DNA from: Paenibacillus sp. J23TS9
Lineage (GTDB): Bacteria; Bacillota; Bacilli; Paenibacillales; Paenibacillaceae
DNA length: 64,000 nt
Assembly: GCF_018403225.1 (NCBI RefSeq)
Contig: NZ_BOSG01000003.1
Coordinates: 248,001-312,000, forward strand
Direction of reading: 5' to 3'
In this document: positions 45,041 through 53,488 of the stretch, in pieces
Position numbering within the stretch: position 1 is the first letter of the stretch
How the letters are laid out: each line of letters starts with the position of its first letter
Translations under genes and position numbers: made by a program
The notes under the pieces: model-generated
The model's input: only the letters and a program-made list of their open reading frames with translations
What the model was told of the DNA's origin: nothing
Database searches by the model: none

Positions 45041-46080
45041 CAGATTCCCATCTTCTGCCGATATTCGGAAGGAGAAATACCTTCGTATTTCTTGAATGTC
45101 TTGGTGAAGTTGGAGTGATCGGCATATCCAACCGCATACGAGATATCCGTAATTCTGTACCGCTCTTCGCCCAGCATCCGCTTGGCATACTCCATACGGC
45201 GCTTGGTGCGGTACTGAACAAAGGTCTCTCCAGTCATCTGTTTGAACATGACGCTGAAGTAGTTCGGATGCAGTCCCAGCAGATCAGCCGCTTCCTCCAG
45301 AGATACTTCGCTCCCGAGATTCTGCTCGATGTACATCTTTACTTCCTCGATGGGGTCCTTCAGCTTGCCCTTTCTCCGCCTGTACAAGCTATCCAGCGTG
45401 TCTTGAATACTCCCTGTAAACTGGTTATAGACCGTATGAAAAGTCATGCCCTGCTTCAACTCCAGCAGCGGACGCAGCTCGATGTTCACGTCCCTGGCCT
45501 TCAGCTTTTTCATCAGCAGCACATGGAACTCTTGCAGCATTTCGATTCTTTGTTCATCCTGCATATGATAGGTGGCGATTTCCTGCTCCCAGGTTTGCAA
45601 TAGCTGCGTGACCTGCTCCTGGTTCATGTAATAGATCGCCTGTTCAATCTCCGCCATCCATTCATCCATCTTGGCTACAGACAAGTAAGCGGACGCAGGC
45701 TTCGCAGCCTCTGCGCGCTGAATGAGTTTACGGAGCGTATCCTGTAAATCGCGCTTGCTGATCGGCTTAAGGAGATACTCCTTCACTCCATAGCTGATGC
45801 AGGTCTGCGCATACGTAAAATCGTCGTAGCCGGAGATGACCACCGTCTGAATCTTTTGGTCCATCTCCGCAATCTGTGCACATAAAGCCAGGCCATCCAT
45901 AACCGGCATCCGGATATCCGTAAACACAAAATCGGGGAGCTCTTCCCTGATCGCCGCAAGCGCCCCTTCACCGTTCGAAGCTGAGCGGATGGAGGCGATA
46001 CCGACCCCGGACTGCTGCAAAAATACCGTCAATCCTTTCAGAATCATGGGCTCGTCGTCAACAATAAGAACTCGGTACAT
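45040..46080 (-). CDS. YesN-type response regulator (receiver + AraC HTH)
   Basis: A 346-aa regulator. Receiver residues 1-120 have VDDEP, phospho-Asp55 in FTDIRMPVMDG, SGYDDF and KPISKRDL. After a linker of about 120 residues, the AraC-type double HTH occupies the last 100 residues (SLEEAADLLGLHPNYFSVMFKQ and ITDISYAVGYADHSNFTKTFKK). I start at the ATG at 46080 with AAAGGAG 11 bases upstream, where the receiver naturally begins. Partner of the kinase at 43181-45040; presumably activates the alginate importer and enzymes. Confidence 0.93.
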   Translation of the reverse strand: MYRVLIVDDEPMILKGLTVFLQQSGVGIASIRSASNGEGALAAIREELPDFVFTDIRMPVMDGLALCAQIAEMDQKIQTVVISGYDDFTYAQTCISYGVKEYLLKPISKRDLQDTLRKLIQRAEAAKPASAYLSVAKMDEWMAEIEQAIYYMNQEQVTQLLQTWEQEIATYHMQDEQRIEMLQEFHVLLMKKLKARDVNIELRPLLELKQGMTFHTVYNQFTGSIQDTLDSLYRRRKGKLKDPIEEVKMYIEQNLGSEVSLEEAADLLGLHPNYFSVMFKQMTGETFVQYRTKRRMEYAKRMLGEERYRITDISYAVGYADHSNFTKTFKKYEGISPSEYRQKMGI

Positions 46081-46145
46081 GAAGCAAGCAGCTCCTTTCG
46101 ATTCCATACAGAAGGGGTATCCGAATCACCGATGGAGCCTAAGCC

Positions 46146-47723
46146 CTATTTTCTCGGCAGGAATACGCCTTCCTTGGACTGATATCTTTCATTGGCTTCC
46201 TTGAGGACATCGCTGCCCCCCTTGGATTTCCACTCTTCAATGACCTTCGGCCAATTGTCGATCGGCTCCTGCCCGTACACCATTTTCACCATATGGGTGA
46301 TCAGGAGCGGCGGAGGCGTATCGGAGAGCGGCGCGATATCCGGATTTTTCTTCAGCGCTTCCAGACGCGGATCGAATTCGATCCCATCGCGGCCTTCATT
46401 CGCCAGCGTGTTGTCAAAGACGCTCATCAGGCTCTTGCCTTCTTCGGTCAAACTGAGCGACCCTTTGTTATAGGTTGTATCTTGAACCATCCACAGAAAT
46501 GCCTGGCGGTAGCGTTCTTCATCCACAGCCTGGGCATCGGTTGGCTGCTTATAGTTGATTTTGTCGCCTTCCTTGGTAAAATTCTCGCCTTCAACGCCGT
46601 AGGTGAAAAATTGTTCAGCTTCATCCGATACCATCCAGTCGAAAAATTGAATGATTTTTTCCGGATGCTTGTATTTGGCGTTGATGAAGTAAGAGCGGGC
46701 CACATCGCCGTACAGATAATAGCCGCCTTTGCCGTCCGGTCCGACCGGAGAAGGAATGATTTCAAGCTTGGCATCCTTGACGGTATCCTGCAGCTGGGTC
46801 TGCCACTGGATCAGCTCGTTGGCATTCATCGTCCAGATGCCTGCCTTGCCGGCCAGGATCGTATTTTTGAACGTGGTTGGGTTGATGGTTGCAAATTCCT
46901 TATTGATAAGTCCTTCGTCAAACATCGTCTTGTACGTAGACAGCGCTTTCATCATATTCTCTGAATCCATGAATTTCGGCTGCACCTGACCGTCTGCTTC
47001 TTCAAACTGGCTCAGATAAGGAAACACATCATAGGAGCCGAAGAACGTGTCGGCATATTTGAAATCCTGGCGCCCCATATAAGGATTCTCTACGCCCAGC
47101 TTCTTGAAGGCCCGCAGAACATTCAGATACTCATCTACAGTTTTAGGTACAGGCAGTCCCGTTTGATCCAGAAGATCCTTGCGAATCCATGTGGCCCGGC
47201 GGGAAGGATTCCCCAGCCACTCCGGGATACCATAAATTTTACCCTGATAGGACATCCGATTCCATGCTTCCTTTGGAATTTTCTTCAAAAGGTTTGGGCC
47301 ATACTCCTTGAGCAGATCATCCAGCGGCATGAACACGCCTGCCTCTACCGATCCCGCCATTTCCTTGCCGGTTGTGCCGCCTTGACCCTGCACGACATCG
47401 GGGATATCGTTGGTTGCGAACATCTGCACCATCTTCTGCTCATATTCCTTATGCGGTACGAGGCGGATGTCCATATCCGTTTTCGTAAGGTCCTCTACTC
47501 TTTTCACCCATTTGTCTGCATTGATATCCGGTGATTTCTCCACATATCCGAAGTTTAGCGTCCGCAGTGAAATAGAGAACTTCGTCACCTCATCCGCAGC
47601 TTCAGTCTTCTTCTCCCCGCTGCTTGCGGCTTCCTCTTTCGCCGGTTCATTCTTACCCGAACATCCTGCCAAAAAGCTCATCACGAGCATACAGGTTAAC
47701 GCCAAGCTTGCCCACTTCTTCAA
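46146..47723 (-). CDS. AlgQ-like alginate oligosaccharide-binding lipoprotein
   Basis: A 525-aa extracellular binding protein with lipoprotein signal (LKKWASLALTCMLVMSFLAGC, lipobox LAGC). The long form (over 500 aa) fits the AlgQ/LplA group and equals the size of the Sphingomonas alginate-binding proteins as I recall them. GIPEWLGNPSRRATWIRKDL and YGDVARSYFINAKYKHPEK are typical of this group. I use the TTG at 47723: GAGGGG is six bases upstream and the signal peptide starts there, while the frame upstream to 47831 is not signal-like. It lies after two permeases of AlgM1/AlgM2 size and before the two-component genes. Confidence 0.88.
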   Translation of the reverse strand: MKKWASLALTCMLVMSFLAGCSGKNEPAKEEAASSGEKKTEAADEVTKFSISLRTLNFGYVEKSPDINADKWVKRVEDLTKTDMDIRLVPHKEYEQKMVQMFATNDIPDVVQGQGGTTGKEMAGSVEAGVFMPLDDLLKEYGPNLLKKIPKEAWNRMSYQGKIYGIPEWLGNPSRRATWIRKDLLDQTGLPVPKTVDEYLNVLRAFKKLGVENPYMGRQDFKYADTFFGSYDVFPYLSQFEEADGQVQPKFMDSENMMKALSTYKTMFDEGLINKEFATINPTTFKNTILAGKAGIWTMNANELIQWQTQLQDTVKDAKLEIIPSPVGPDGKGGYYLYGDVARSYFINAKYKHPEKIIQFFDWMVSDEAEQFFTYGVEGENFTKEGDKINYKQPTDAQAVDEERYRQAFLWMVQDTTYNKGSLSLTEEGKSLMSVFDNTLANEGRDGIEFDPRLEALKKNPDIAPLSDTPPPLLITHMVKMVYGQEPIDNWPKVIEEWKSKGGSDVLKEANERYQSKEGVFLPRK

Positions 47724-47871
47724 ACATATCCCCTCTTTTCTGAATAATGTACTGCTGCGGGTAGCTCTATTTTGCAAGAAGATTGTATCCCTAAAATTTA
47801 CAAGACCGTGAGGTCGCAACTTCATATTCACCTGTCATTTTTTAAGATTGTCTGAATTTATATGTTTTTTG

Positions 47872-48753
47872 TTATGATTTCACAGCTCCGAGTGTAAGCC
47901 CTTTCACGAAATGCCTCTGCAGGAATGGATAAATCATAATAATCGGCAGCGTGGCAATGATGATGGTCGCCATTTTGATCCCCTCGGGGGAGGTATGTGC
48001 CAGATCACTGAACTGTGAAGCGCCGGGATCGATGCTGATATCATCCGTTTCGAACATTCTCTTCAGCTTCACCTGGAGCGGCCACCATTTCGGCTGGTCA
48101 ATATAGTAGAGTGCGCTCATATAGGCATTCCAGTGCCCCACCGCATAAAAGATCCCGAGTGAAGCCATCACCGGCTTGGAAAGGGGCGCGACCATTTTGA
48201 CCATAATCCCCAGCTCGCCGCAGCCGTCAATCCGTGCGGAATCAATGATCTCCGGAGGCAGCTGCTTGAAAAAGGAATGCATCACGAAAAAATTGAACGC
48301 GCTGACCGCGCCCGGAATGATTAACGCCCAAGGCGTATTCATCATGTGGAGATTTTTGATGAGCAGGAAATTCGGGATAAGCGGTGCGCTGAAAATCATC
48401 GTCACCAGCACCAGCAGTACAATAATCCGTCTGCCCACGTATTCGGGTCTCGATACCGGATAAGCCAGCGTCGCGGTTGCAATCAGGTTGATCATCGTTC
48501 CGGCAATCGTTACGAACACCGACACCCCAAAGGCCCGCCAGATCGATGCATCGCTAAACACATACTCATAGTTTATCAGAGTGAAATCCACCGGCCAAAA
48601 GGTGACTTTACCCGCGGTAATGGCACTGGAAGAACTGAAAGACTGTGCGATGACATTCAGGAACGGAAGGAACATCATCAGCCCGAGCAGGGTCAGGAAC
48701 AGGATATTGAACACATTAAACGTCTTGTAGCTTTTGGATACAGCTCCGTACAT
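47872..48753 (-). CDS. ABC importer permease, AlgM2/LplC-like
   Basis: A 293-aa permease with six helices and the EAA loop IIDSARIDGCGELGIMVKM. The C-terminus KGLTLGAVKS is typical of the LplC/YtcP/AlgM2 group, and 293 aa is the length of AlgM2 in Sphingomonas. It follows its partner permease by 18 bases and precedes the binding protein by 148. Likely cargo: alginate oligosaccharides, from context. No ATPase (AlgS equivalent) is present in the window, so an MsmX-like shared ATPase would be needed. Confidence 0.9.
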   Translation of the reverse strand: MYGAVSKSYKTFNVFNILFLTLLGLMMFLPFLNVIAQSFSSSSAITAGKVTFWPVDFTLINYEYVFSDASIWRAFGVSVFVTIAGTMINLIATATLAYPVSRPEYVGRRIIVLLVLVTMIFSAPLIPNFLLIKNLHMMNTPWALIIPGAVSAFNFFVMHSFFKQLPPEIIDSARIDGCGELGIMVKMVAPLSKPVMASLGIFYAVGHWNAYMSALYYIDQPKWWPLQVKLKRMFETDDISIDPGASQFSDLAHTSPEGIKMATIIIATLPIIMIYPFLQRHFVKGLTLGAVKS

Positions 48754-48771
48754 TCTGTTTTCCCCTCCCCG

Positions 48772-49740
48772 TTAGTACAAGCTTTCGCCCGTTGTTTTTC
48801 GGCTGAATAAATTTCCCATCATCACAAGCACGAGCCCGACAACCGACTTAAACAACCCGACCGCTGTGGTATAGCCATACTGCTGGGACAAGAGGCCCGC
48901 ACGGTAAATGTACGTATCCAGAATCTCGCCATTCTCCGTATTCAGCGCGTTCAGGAACACCCATACCCGCTCAAAGCCAAAATCCAGAAACTTGCCGATA
49001 TGCAGCAGGAACAGAATCATGATCGTCGGCAGCAGCGCCGGCAGGGTGATCCGCAGCGTCTGCTTCCAGCGGTTGGCCCCGTCAATTTGCGCCGCTTCAT
49101 ACAGCTCGGGATTAATGCCGGCAAGAGCCGCCAAATAAAGAATCGTTCCGTAGCCTGTATCCCTCCAGATGCCTGAACCGACAAGCACCCCGCGGATATA
49201 GGAATTATCACCAAGGAAATATAGTGGATCGATCCCGAATAATACGAGCAGCTGATTCAAAACACCCGTAGTCGGCGACAAAATGGCCACGGACATCCCG
49301 GCGATAACGACCCAAGAGAGAAAATGCGGCATGTACACCACGGTCTGGATGACACGTTTGAACATGACCAGCCGCAGCTCATTGAGCAGAATCGCCAGGA
49401 TGATCGGCGCCGGAAAAGAAAAAATCAGATCATAGAGACCAATCAGCACCGTATTGTTCAAAATCCGTAAAAAGTCATAATGCTTGAACATTTCGGCAAA
49501 ATGGGCAAATCCGACCCAATCGCTGCCGCTAAAGCCCTTGAAGATGTTGTAGTCCTGGAATGCAATAATCGAGCCGCCCAGCGGAATGTATTTGAATATC
49601 AGAAAGTAGAGGATGCTGGGGATGGAGATTAAATAAAGCGCCTTGTATTTCCATATCAATCGCCAAATGCCATTGTCCTTGTTCGTCTTCCGCTTCATGC
49701 CGGTTGGCAAGCGCGCAGCCGTTTCCGTTTTGCTTGACAT
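48772..49740 (-). CDS. ABC importer permease, AlgM1/LplB-like
   Basis: A 322-aa permease. A basic N-terminus of about 30 residues precedes six helices; the EAA loop is LYEAAQIDGANRWKQTLRI and the LplB-type YLISIPSILYFLIFKYIPLGG opening is present. The start is placed at 49740 with AAGGAGG six bases upstream; nine codons before it have no such site. It is the first gene of the eight-gene locus. Upstream, GCACG-AAA-CGTGC forms a small inverted repeat close to the ribosome site. Confidence 0.9.
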   Translation of the reverse strand: MSSKTETAARLPTGMKRKTNKDNGIWRLIWKYKALYLISIPSILYFLIFKYIPLGGSIIAFQDYNIFKGFSGSDWVGFAHFAEMFKHYDFLRILNNTVLIGLYDLIFSFPAPIILAILLNELRLVMFKRVIQTVVYMPHFLSWVVIAGMSVAILSPTTGVLNQLLVLFGIDPLYFLGDNSYIRGVLVGSGIWRDTGYGTILYLAALAGINPELYEAAQIDGANRWKQTLRITLPALLPTIMILFLLHIGKFLDFGFERVWVFLNALNTENGEILDTYIYRAGLLSQQYGYTTAVGLFKSVVGLVLVMMGNLFSRKTTGESLY

Positions 49741-49883
49741 GACGAGCCTCCTTCGCCTCTTATGCACGTTTCGTGCTTGCCTCTATACTACTGCCCGGAA
49801 GGCGAAGGCTGCATGGTCTCCTGTGTTGTGGTCTGGTGATTTTTTAAGGTATAGCCTCCATGAGCCTTATGTAACGGAATAGA

Positions 49884-49927
49884 AAAAACGCCTCGGGACA
49901 TAGCTGTCCTTTGGCGTTTATTTTTTG
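49884..49927. terminator. Hairpin with A- and T-runs upstream of the alginate locus
   Basis: AAAAAACGCC and GGCGTTTATTTTTT enclose an inner GGACA/TGTCC stem. It may end transcription coming from either side between the S66 peptidase gene and the alginate importer. Confidence 0.65.
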
Positions 49928-49939
49928 GCAGCGTGCTTA

Positions 49940-50114
49940 GTGGCCGCTCCGGTGACGGATCGTTCTTCCGATCGCTGTTGTCTCCGGATTTCTTTAAATA
50001 TCCCTATTTAGGGATGAAATCCGAAGACAGCATATGCTTCCGAGGGAGCTTTCCTTTGGAAAGCTTTTAGGCGACCATTGCATTTCTTCAGACCGATTCC
50101 GTCCCCTCCGCTAC
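49940..50114 (+). repeat. Structured intergenic repeat, copy A (175 nt)
   Basis: It aligns over its full length with the reverse complement of 55912-56090 (copy B), and its ends align with 60491-60561 (copy C). In order: outer arm GACGGATCGTTCTTC, stem I (GGATTTC paired with GAAATCC, TGTCT with AGACA), stem II (AGCTTTCC, loop, GGAAAGCT), and closing arm CGATTCCGTCCCCTCCGC. Stem I differs in both arms between A and B yet stays paired, which points to selection for structure. Confidence 0.75.
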
Positions 50115-50353
50115 CTCTCTGCTGCTTATGTTACTCGAAGCTACTTTAAAAAACCATGCTACTTAAATTGCTCTACTGAATTAACAGCCCCTCACTGTTC
50201 AGCTTCGCTCTTCACGATCATTTCACCCACCGATGGCTTTCCTTCTGTCAAGCAGCTGTTCCCCGACACTCGGTGCCTTCGCACAGGGGCATCATAGCCT
50301 TCTCGGCTGCTCGTTCGGAACTGGCTGATTAAGTGCAAAAAGGGCTGCGCATC
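50115..50353. other. Intergenic stretch without recognised feature
   Basis: No gene, repeat or promoter that I can support was found between the repeat and the S66 peptidase gene. Several stops occur in all frames. Confidence 0.4.
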
Positions 50354-51370
50354 TTACGGCCTAAAATACTGCGTGATTGATCCCTGACCGCTCTCCACCT
50401 CAACCTCGGCGAATGCACCGTTAATCAAAGTGATCTGCGGCGGTACATGCCCGCAGTCGATATCGTAAACGACCGGTACCTGCAGCTCTTCTGCCAGCTC
50501 CCGGTACATATCCTCGGCAGTGTATCCTTCAACAGGACGATTCGCCGGGCTTCTTCCGAACATCAGGCCGGAGCAGTGATCAAACCAGCCCGCCAGCTTC
50601 ATCTGCACCAGCGATCGGCGCTGGTCCGCCATGTTCAACTCACAGTTTTCCAGGTACCAGAGGATGGGCTCCCCGCCGATCTGCTCCTGCTGGAAGCTGC
50701 GGACATTGCCATACGGCGTGCCGATCACATGCCGGATCACGTCGATGCAGCCGCCAAGCAGACGGCCCTTCAGACTGACCTTGCTGCCGGACACCGTTTT
50801 CCATGCAGTAGGCTCCGTCAGATGGTACACGCATGGCGATGGCGCATCGTGCTTCCACTCTTTTTGATATAGCGCCGACGATTGCTGCTCCACAGACGCA
50901 CCTGTTTTCGTGGACAGCACAGTGCGCCACATGGCCGTGGTCTCATCGGAATACTCGCCTCTCAAATCTATCAGATTGGTGCCGTGAGCCGTCGCCAGGC
51001 CGGTTTTGAGCGTAATCGCAAGCAGCAGGAGGCTGATATCGGAGTAACCGAGAATCCATTTCTCCGGCAGTTGGCCGAAATCAAGAAATTCCAAAATTTC
51101 AATCAACAGCTCTCCTCCCCAAGGAGGCACGATCAAATCAATAGCATCGTCACGCAGCATCCGGTTAAACTCAGCGGCACGAGCCTTGGCTGGAGCCGAT
51201 TTTGCTTTTTCTTGTGTCCATACGCTATCGCCGGCGATCACCTGGAATCCCGCGCTTTCCAAACGCTTGCTGGCCTCCCGGATCAGGTTATGCATGCTTT
51301 CTTCCACGCCTGACGATGGCGCAGTGATGCCGATGACGGCTCCCTCGCTCATCAATGGATATCGGATCAT
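50354..51370 (-). CDS. S66 peptidase family protein (LD-carboxypeptidase / MccF-like)
   Basis: A 338-aa serine peptidase. The S66 catalytic Ser lies in LGYSDIS, Glu in WYLENCEL and His in DCGHVPPQITL; PPWGGELLIEIL is the conserved block before the nucleophile. Members cleave L,D-peptides of peptidoglycan stems or, in the MccF branch, detoxify aminoacyl-nucleotide antibiotics such as processed microcin C. The longer WGGE and YLENCE forms resemble the MccF side, but I cannot separate the two by eye. GAGGG is seven bases before the ATG. No signal peptide, so cytoplasmic. Confidence 0.85.
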   Translation of the reverse strand: MIRYPLMSEGAVIGITAPSSGVEESMHNLIREASKRLESAGFQVIAGDSVWTQEKAKSAPAKARAAEFNRMLRDDAIDLIVPPWGGELLIEILEFLDFGQLPEKWILGYSDISLLLLAITLKTGLATAHGTNLIDLRGEYSDETTAMWRTVLSTKTGASVEQQSSALYQKEWKHDAPSPCVYHLTEPTAWKTVSGSKVSLKGRLLGGCIDVIRHVIGTPYGNVRSFQQEQIGGEPILWYLENCELNMADQRRSLVQMKLAGWFDHCSGLMFGRSPANRPVEGYTAEDMYRELAEELQVPVVYDIDCGHVPPQITLINGAFAEVEVESGQGSITQYFRP

Positions 51371-51475
51371 TGTAAATCCCTCTATTTCGTCCAGTATTTA
51401 AAAATAATAATGATAGATGGGTACATCACTCACTATCGGCTTATTAAACAAAGCTTATCGTTGGAAAGTTAGAAT

Positions 51476-52003
51476 TTATGCGAAAACCACTTCCGCCGCT
51501 GGCTGCAGCTCCACAAATCTTCCTCCAAGCACATGCTCATGGTGAGCAATGATTTGCGAGGCTGTCATCAGCTTGCTGTCCAAGGTGGTATGCGCATCTT
51601 TCACCAGTATATTTTTGTACCCCAGGCTGTACGCTCTGCGGCAGGTGGTATCCAGGCAGAATTCCGTTTGTCCACCGGCAATCACTAGTTTCTGGACCCC
51701 CAGTTTCTGAAGATGCTCCTGAAGCGGAGTTCCATGAAAGGAGTCCCACGAGTACTTCTTTACAATCGTATCGGTTTCTAGCGGAGCAATCTGCGGATGA
51801 ATCGGCCAAGTAGCACAGCCTTCCCGGAACTCGTCGTCCTCCAGGCTGCAGTGCTGCACATAGATGACCGGCGCCCCGGCACGACGGGCTTTGTCCATCA
51901 AGCCGCGGATGTTGTCCAGTACCTGTTCGCCCCTATATAAGGGTTCATCCTCATAGGAAAATAAAGCAATCTGCATATCAATGATGAGTAAAGCGGTTGT
52001 CAT
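51476..52003 (-). CDS. Isochorismatase-like cysteine hydrolase
   Basis: A 175-aa cysteine hydrolase. The catalytic Asp is in LLIIDMQIALF, the Lys in IVKKYSWDSFHGT and the Cys in GGQTEFCLDTTCR, with the family cis-peptide region just before the Cys. Substrates in this family include isochorismate, nicotinamide and carbamoyl amides; none is indicated here. AGGTGATG precedes the ATG. It has a 105-base gap to the S66 gene downstream. Confidence 0.85.
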   Translation of the reverse strand: MTTALLIIDMQIALFSYEDEPLYRGEQVLDNIRGLMDKARRAGAPVIYVQHCSLEDDEFREGCATWPIHPQIAPLETDTIVKKYSWDSFHGTPLQEHLQKLGVQKLVIAGGQTEFCLDTTCRRAYSLGYKNILVKDAHTTLDSKLMTASQIIAHHEHVLGGRFVELQPAAEVVFA

Positions 52004-52119
52004 TTATCATCACCTCAACCTCTATTAAAAGGAGAAGTGAAAAGGCTGTCAATCTATTTTCATCAGTACCAGGCAGCACTTCCGGCTTCTAATCATCATA
52101 AATTCATATCAACTCTAGA

Positions 52120-53430
52120 CTAGCCTGAGACCTCCCTAAGTTCTTGAGGAACCGTTGTTACCTGCTTGGATGGCCACAGTTTACTCTGAAAAGCCAGACA
52201 TACCGCGCCAAGGATCAGAATAGCCGCTCCCAGAATGAGAAAAACCTTGCCCACGCCCAGTCCATGAATCAGTGCGCCACCCATTAAAGGCGCAGCGATC
52301 ATGATTGTGCTGGCAGACGTATTCTGAATGCCGAATATCCGCCCCGTCATCCCTTCCGGTGTTTCCTTCTGCAGTACATAATTATAAGTCACGATGGTCA
52401 GACCATTCCCGATGCCAATGACAAGCCCGAGAACAATGCTCCACACTTCAGGCGAGTTTGGGCCAAGCAATCCCATACACCCAAATGCCGCTCCTATCAG
52501 CGCCACACCGCCCCCGATTCCTAGTCCGTAACGCACTTTGCCCAGCCGGTTCAACAGCAAAATGGTCATGACCGCCCCAACACCGGTGGCCGATATCGTC
52601 CATCCCAGCAGAGATTCATTATGTGGTGCGATTTCCCGAAACAAGGTTGGAAACTGGAAATCAATCATCATAATGACCAGCATAACGGTCATATTCACGA
52701 TAAAACTGTTGAACAGAATCCGGCGCTGCAACAGCACGGCCCATCCCTGCCTCCACAACTGGATAAAGCTTTGCTTATGCTCTTCCCCGCTTCCCGGCCC
52801 ATTCGCCTCCCCAGGCTTCTCTGCGGCTGCATTTTGGTCGATATGCCTCAGGGTGAACAATAAAATGCAGGAAAGAAGACGGGTAAAAGCATTCACCAGA
52901 ATACACATTTGAGGGGATACCACCGTTAAAGCCACCGCGCCAAGGAGTGGACCGGCAATCTTGGAAAACTGGTTGACCAGTCCGTTATAGGAGGTTGCCT
53001 TCAACAGCTGGTCCTCTCGGACGACCTGGCGTGTCAGCGCCTGATGCGCCGGAACACGGAATATCCCCATGGCAGAACGCAATACGAGGAGCGGCAGCAA
53101 CCAGTACATGTTCGGAACAAAAAGCAGCAGGACGGTAAGAACCGTCTCGGCCGCATCAGCCAGCATCATGAGGTTGACCTTCTTCCACCGATCGGCAATG
53201 ACGCCGGCAAAGGAACCGAGCAAGATGCCGGGGAGAGCCATCATGACAGGAATGAATGCAATCATGAATGGATCCGCGTGCCAGCGGTACGCGACCAAAA
53301 TTTCAATGGCAAAAGCATCAAACCATTCGCCGAAGGATGAAAATGCGTAAGCCGAGAACATCTTGGAGAATGTGCGGTTGCTCCAGACGGATGCCGGGCG
53401 CTTACTTGATATCAATGATGCAGTCGACAT
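52120..53430 (-). CDS. MFS exporter (MFS_3 / enterobactin-exporter-like group)
   Basis: A 436-aa, 12-helix transporter. SSFGEWFDAFAIEILVAYRW at the start and GILLGSFAGVIADRWKKVNLMM (motif A) are typical of the MFS_3 group, which contains macrolide and siderophore exporters. It lies 58 bases downstream of a wHTH-TPR regulator on the same strand, so that regulator probably controls it. The siderophore importer locus follows at 54847, which may or may not be related. Substrate unknown. Confidence 0.88.
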   Translation of the reverse strand: MSTASLISSKRPASVWSNRTFSKMFSAYAFSSFGEWFDAFAIEILVAYRWHADPFMIAFIPVMMALPGILLGSFAGVIADRWKKVNLMMLADAAETVLTVLLLFVPNMYWLLPLLVLRSAMGIFRVPAHQALTRQVVREDQLLKATSYNGLVNQFSKIAGPLLGAVALTVVSPQMCILVNAFTRLLSCILLFTLRHIDQNAAAEKPGEANGPGSGEEHKQSFIQLWRQGWAVLLQRRILFNSFIVNMTVMLVIMMIDFQFPTLFREIAPHNESLLGWTISATGVGAVMTILLLNRLGKVRYGLGIGGGVALIGAAFGCMGLLGPNSPEVWSIVLGLVIGIGNGLTIVTYNYVLQKETPEGMTGRIFGIQNTSASTIMIAAPLMGGALIHGLGVGKVFLILGAAILILGAVCLAFQSKLWPSKQVTTVPQELREVSG

Positions 53431-53488
53431 GAGAATTCCTCCGCTAATCAGAATACCCTCACCTTAACGGAGAAATATCAGAGGAATA

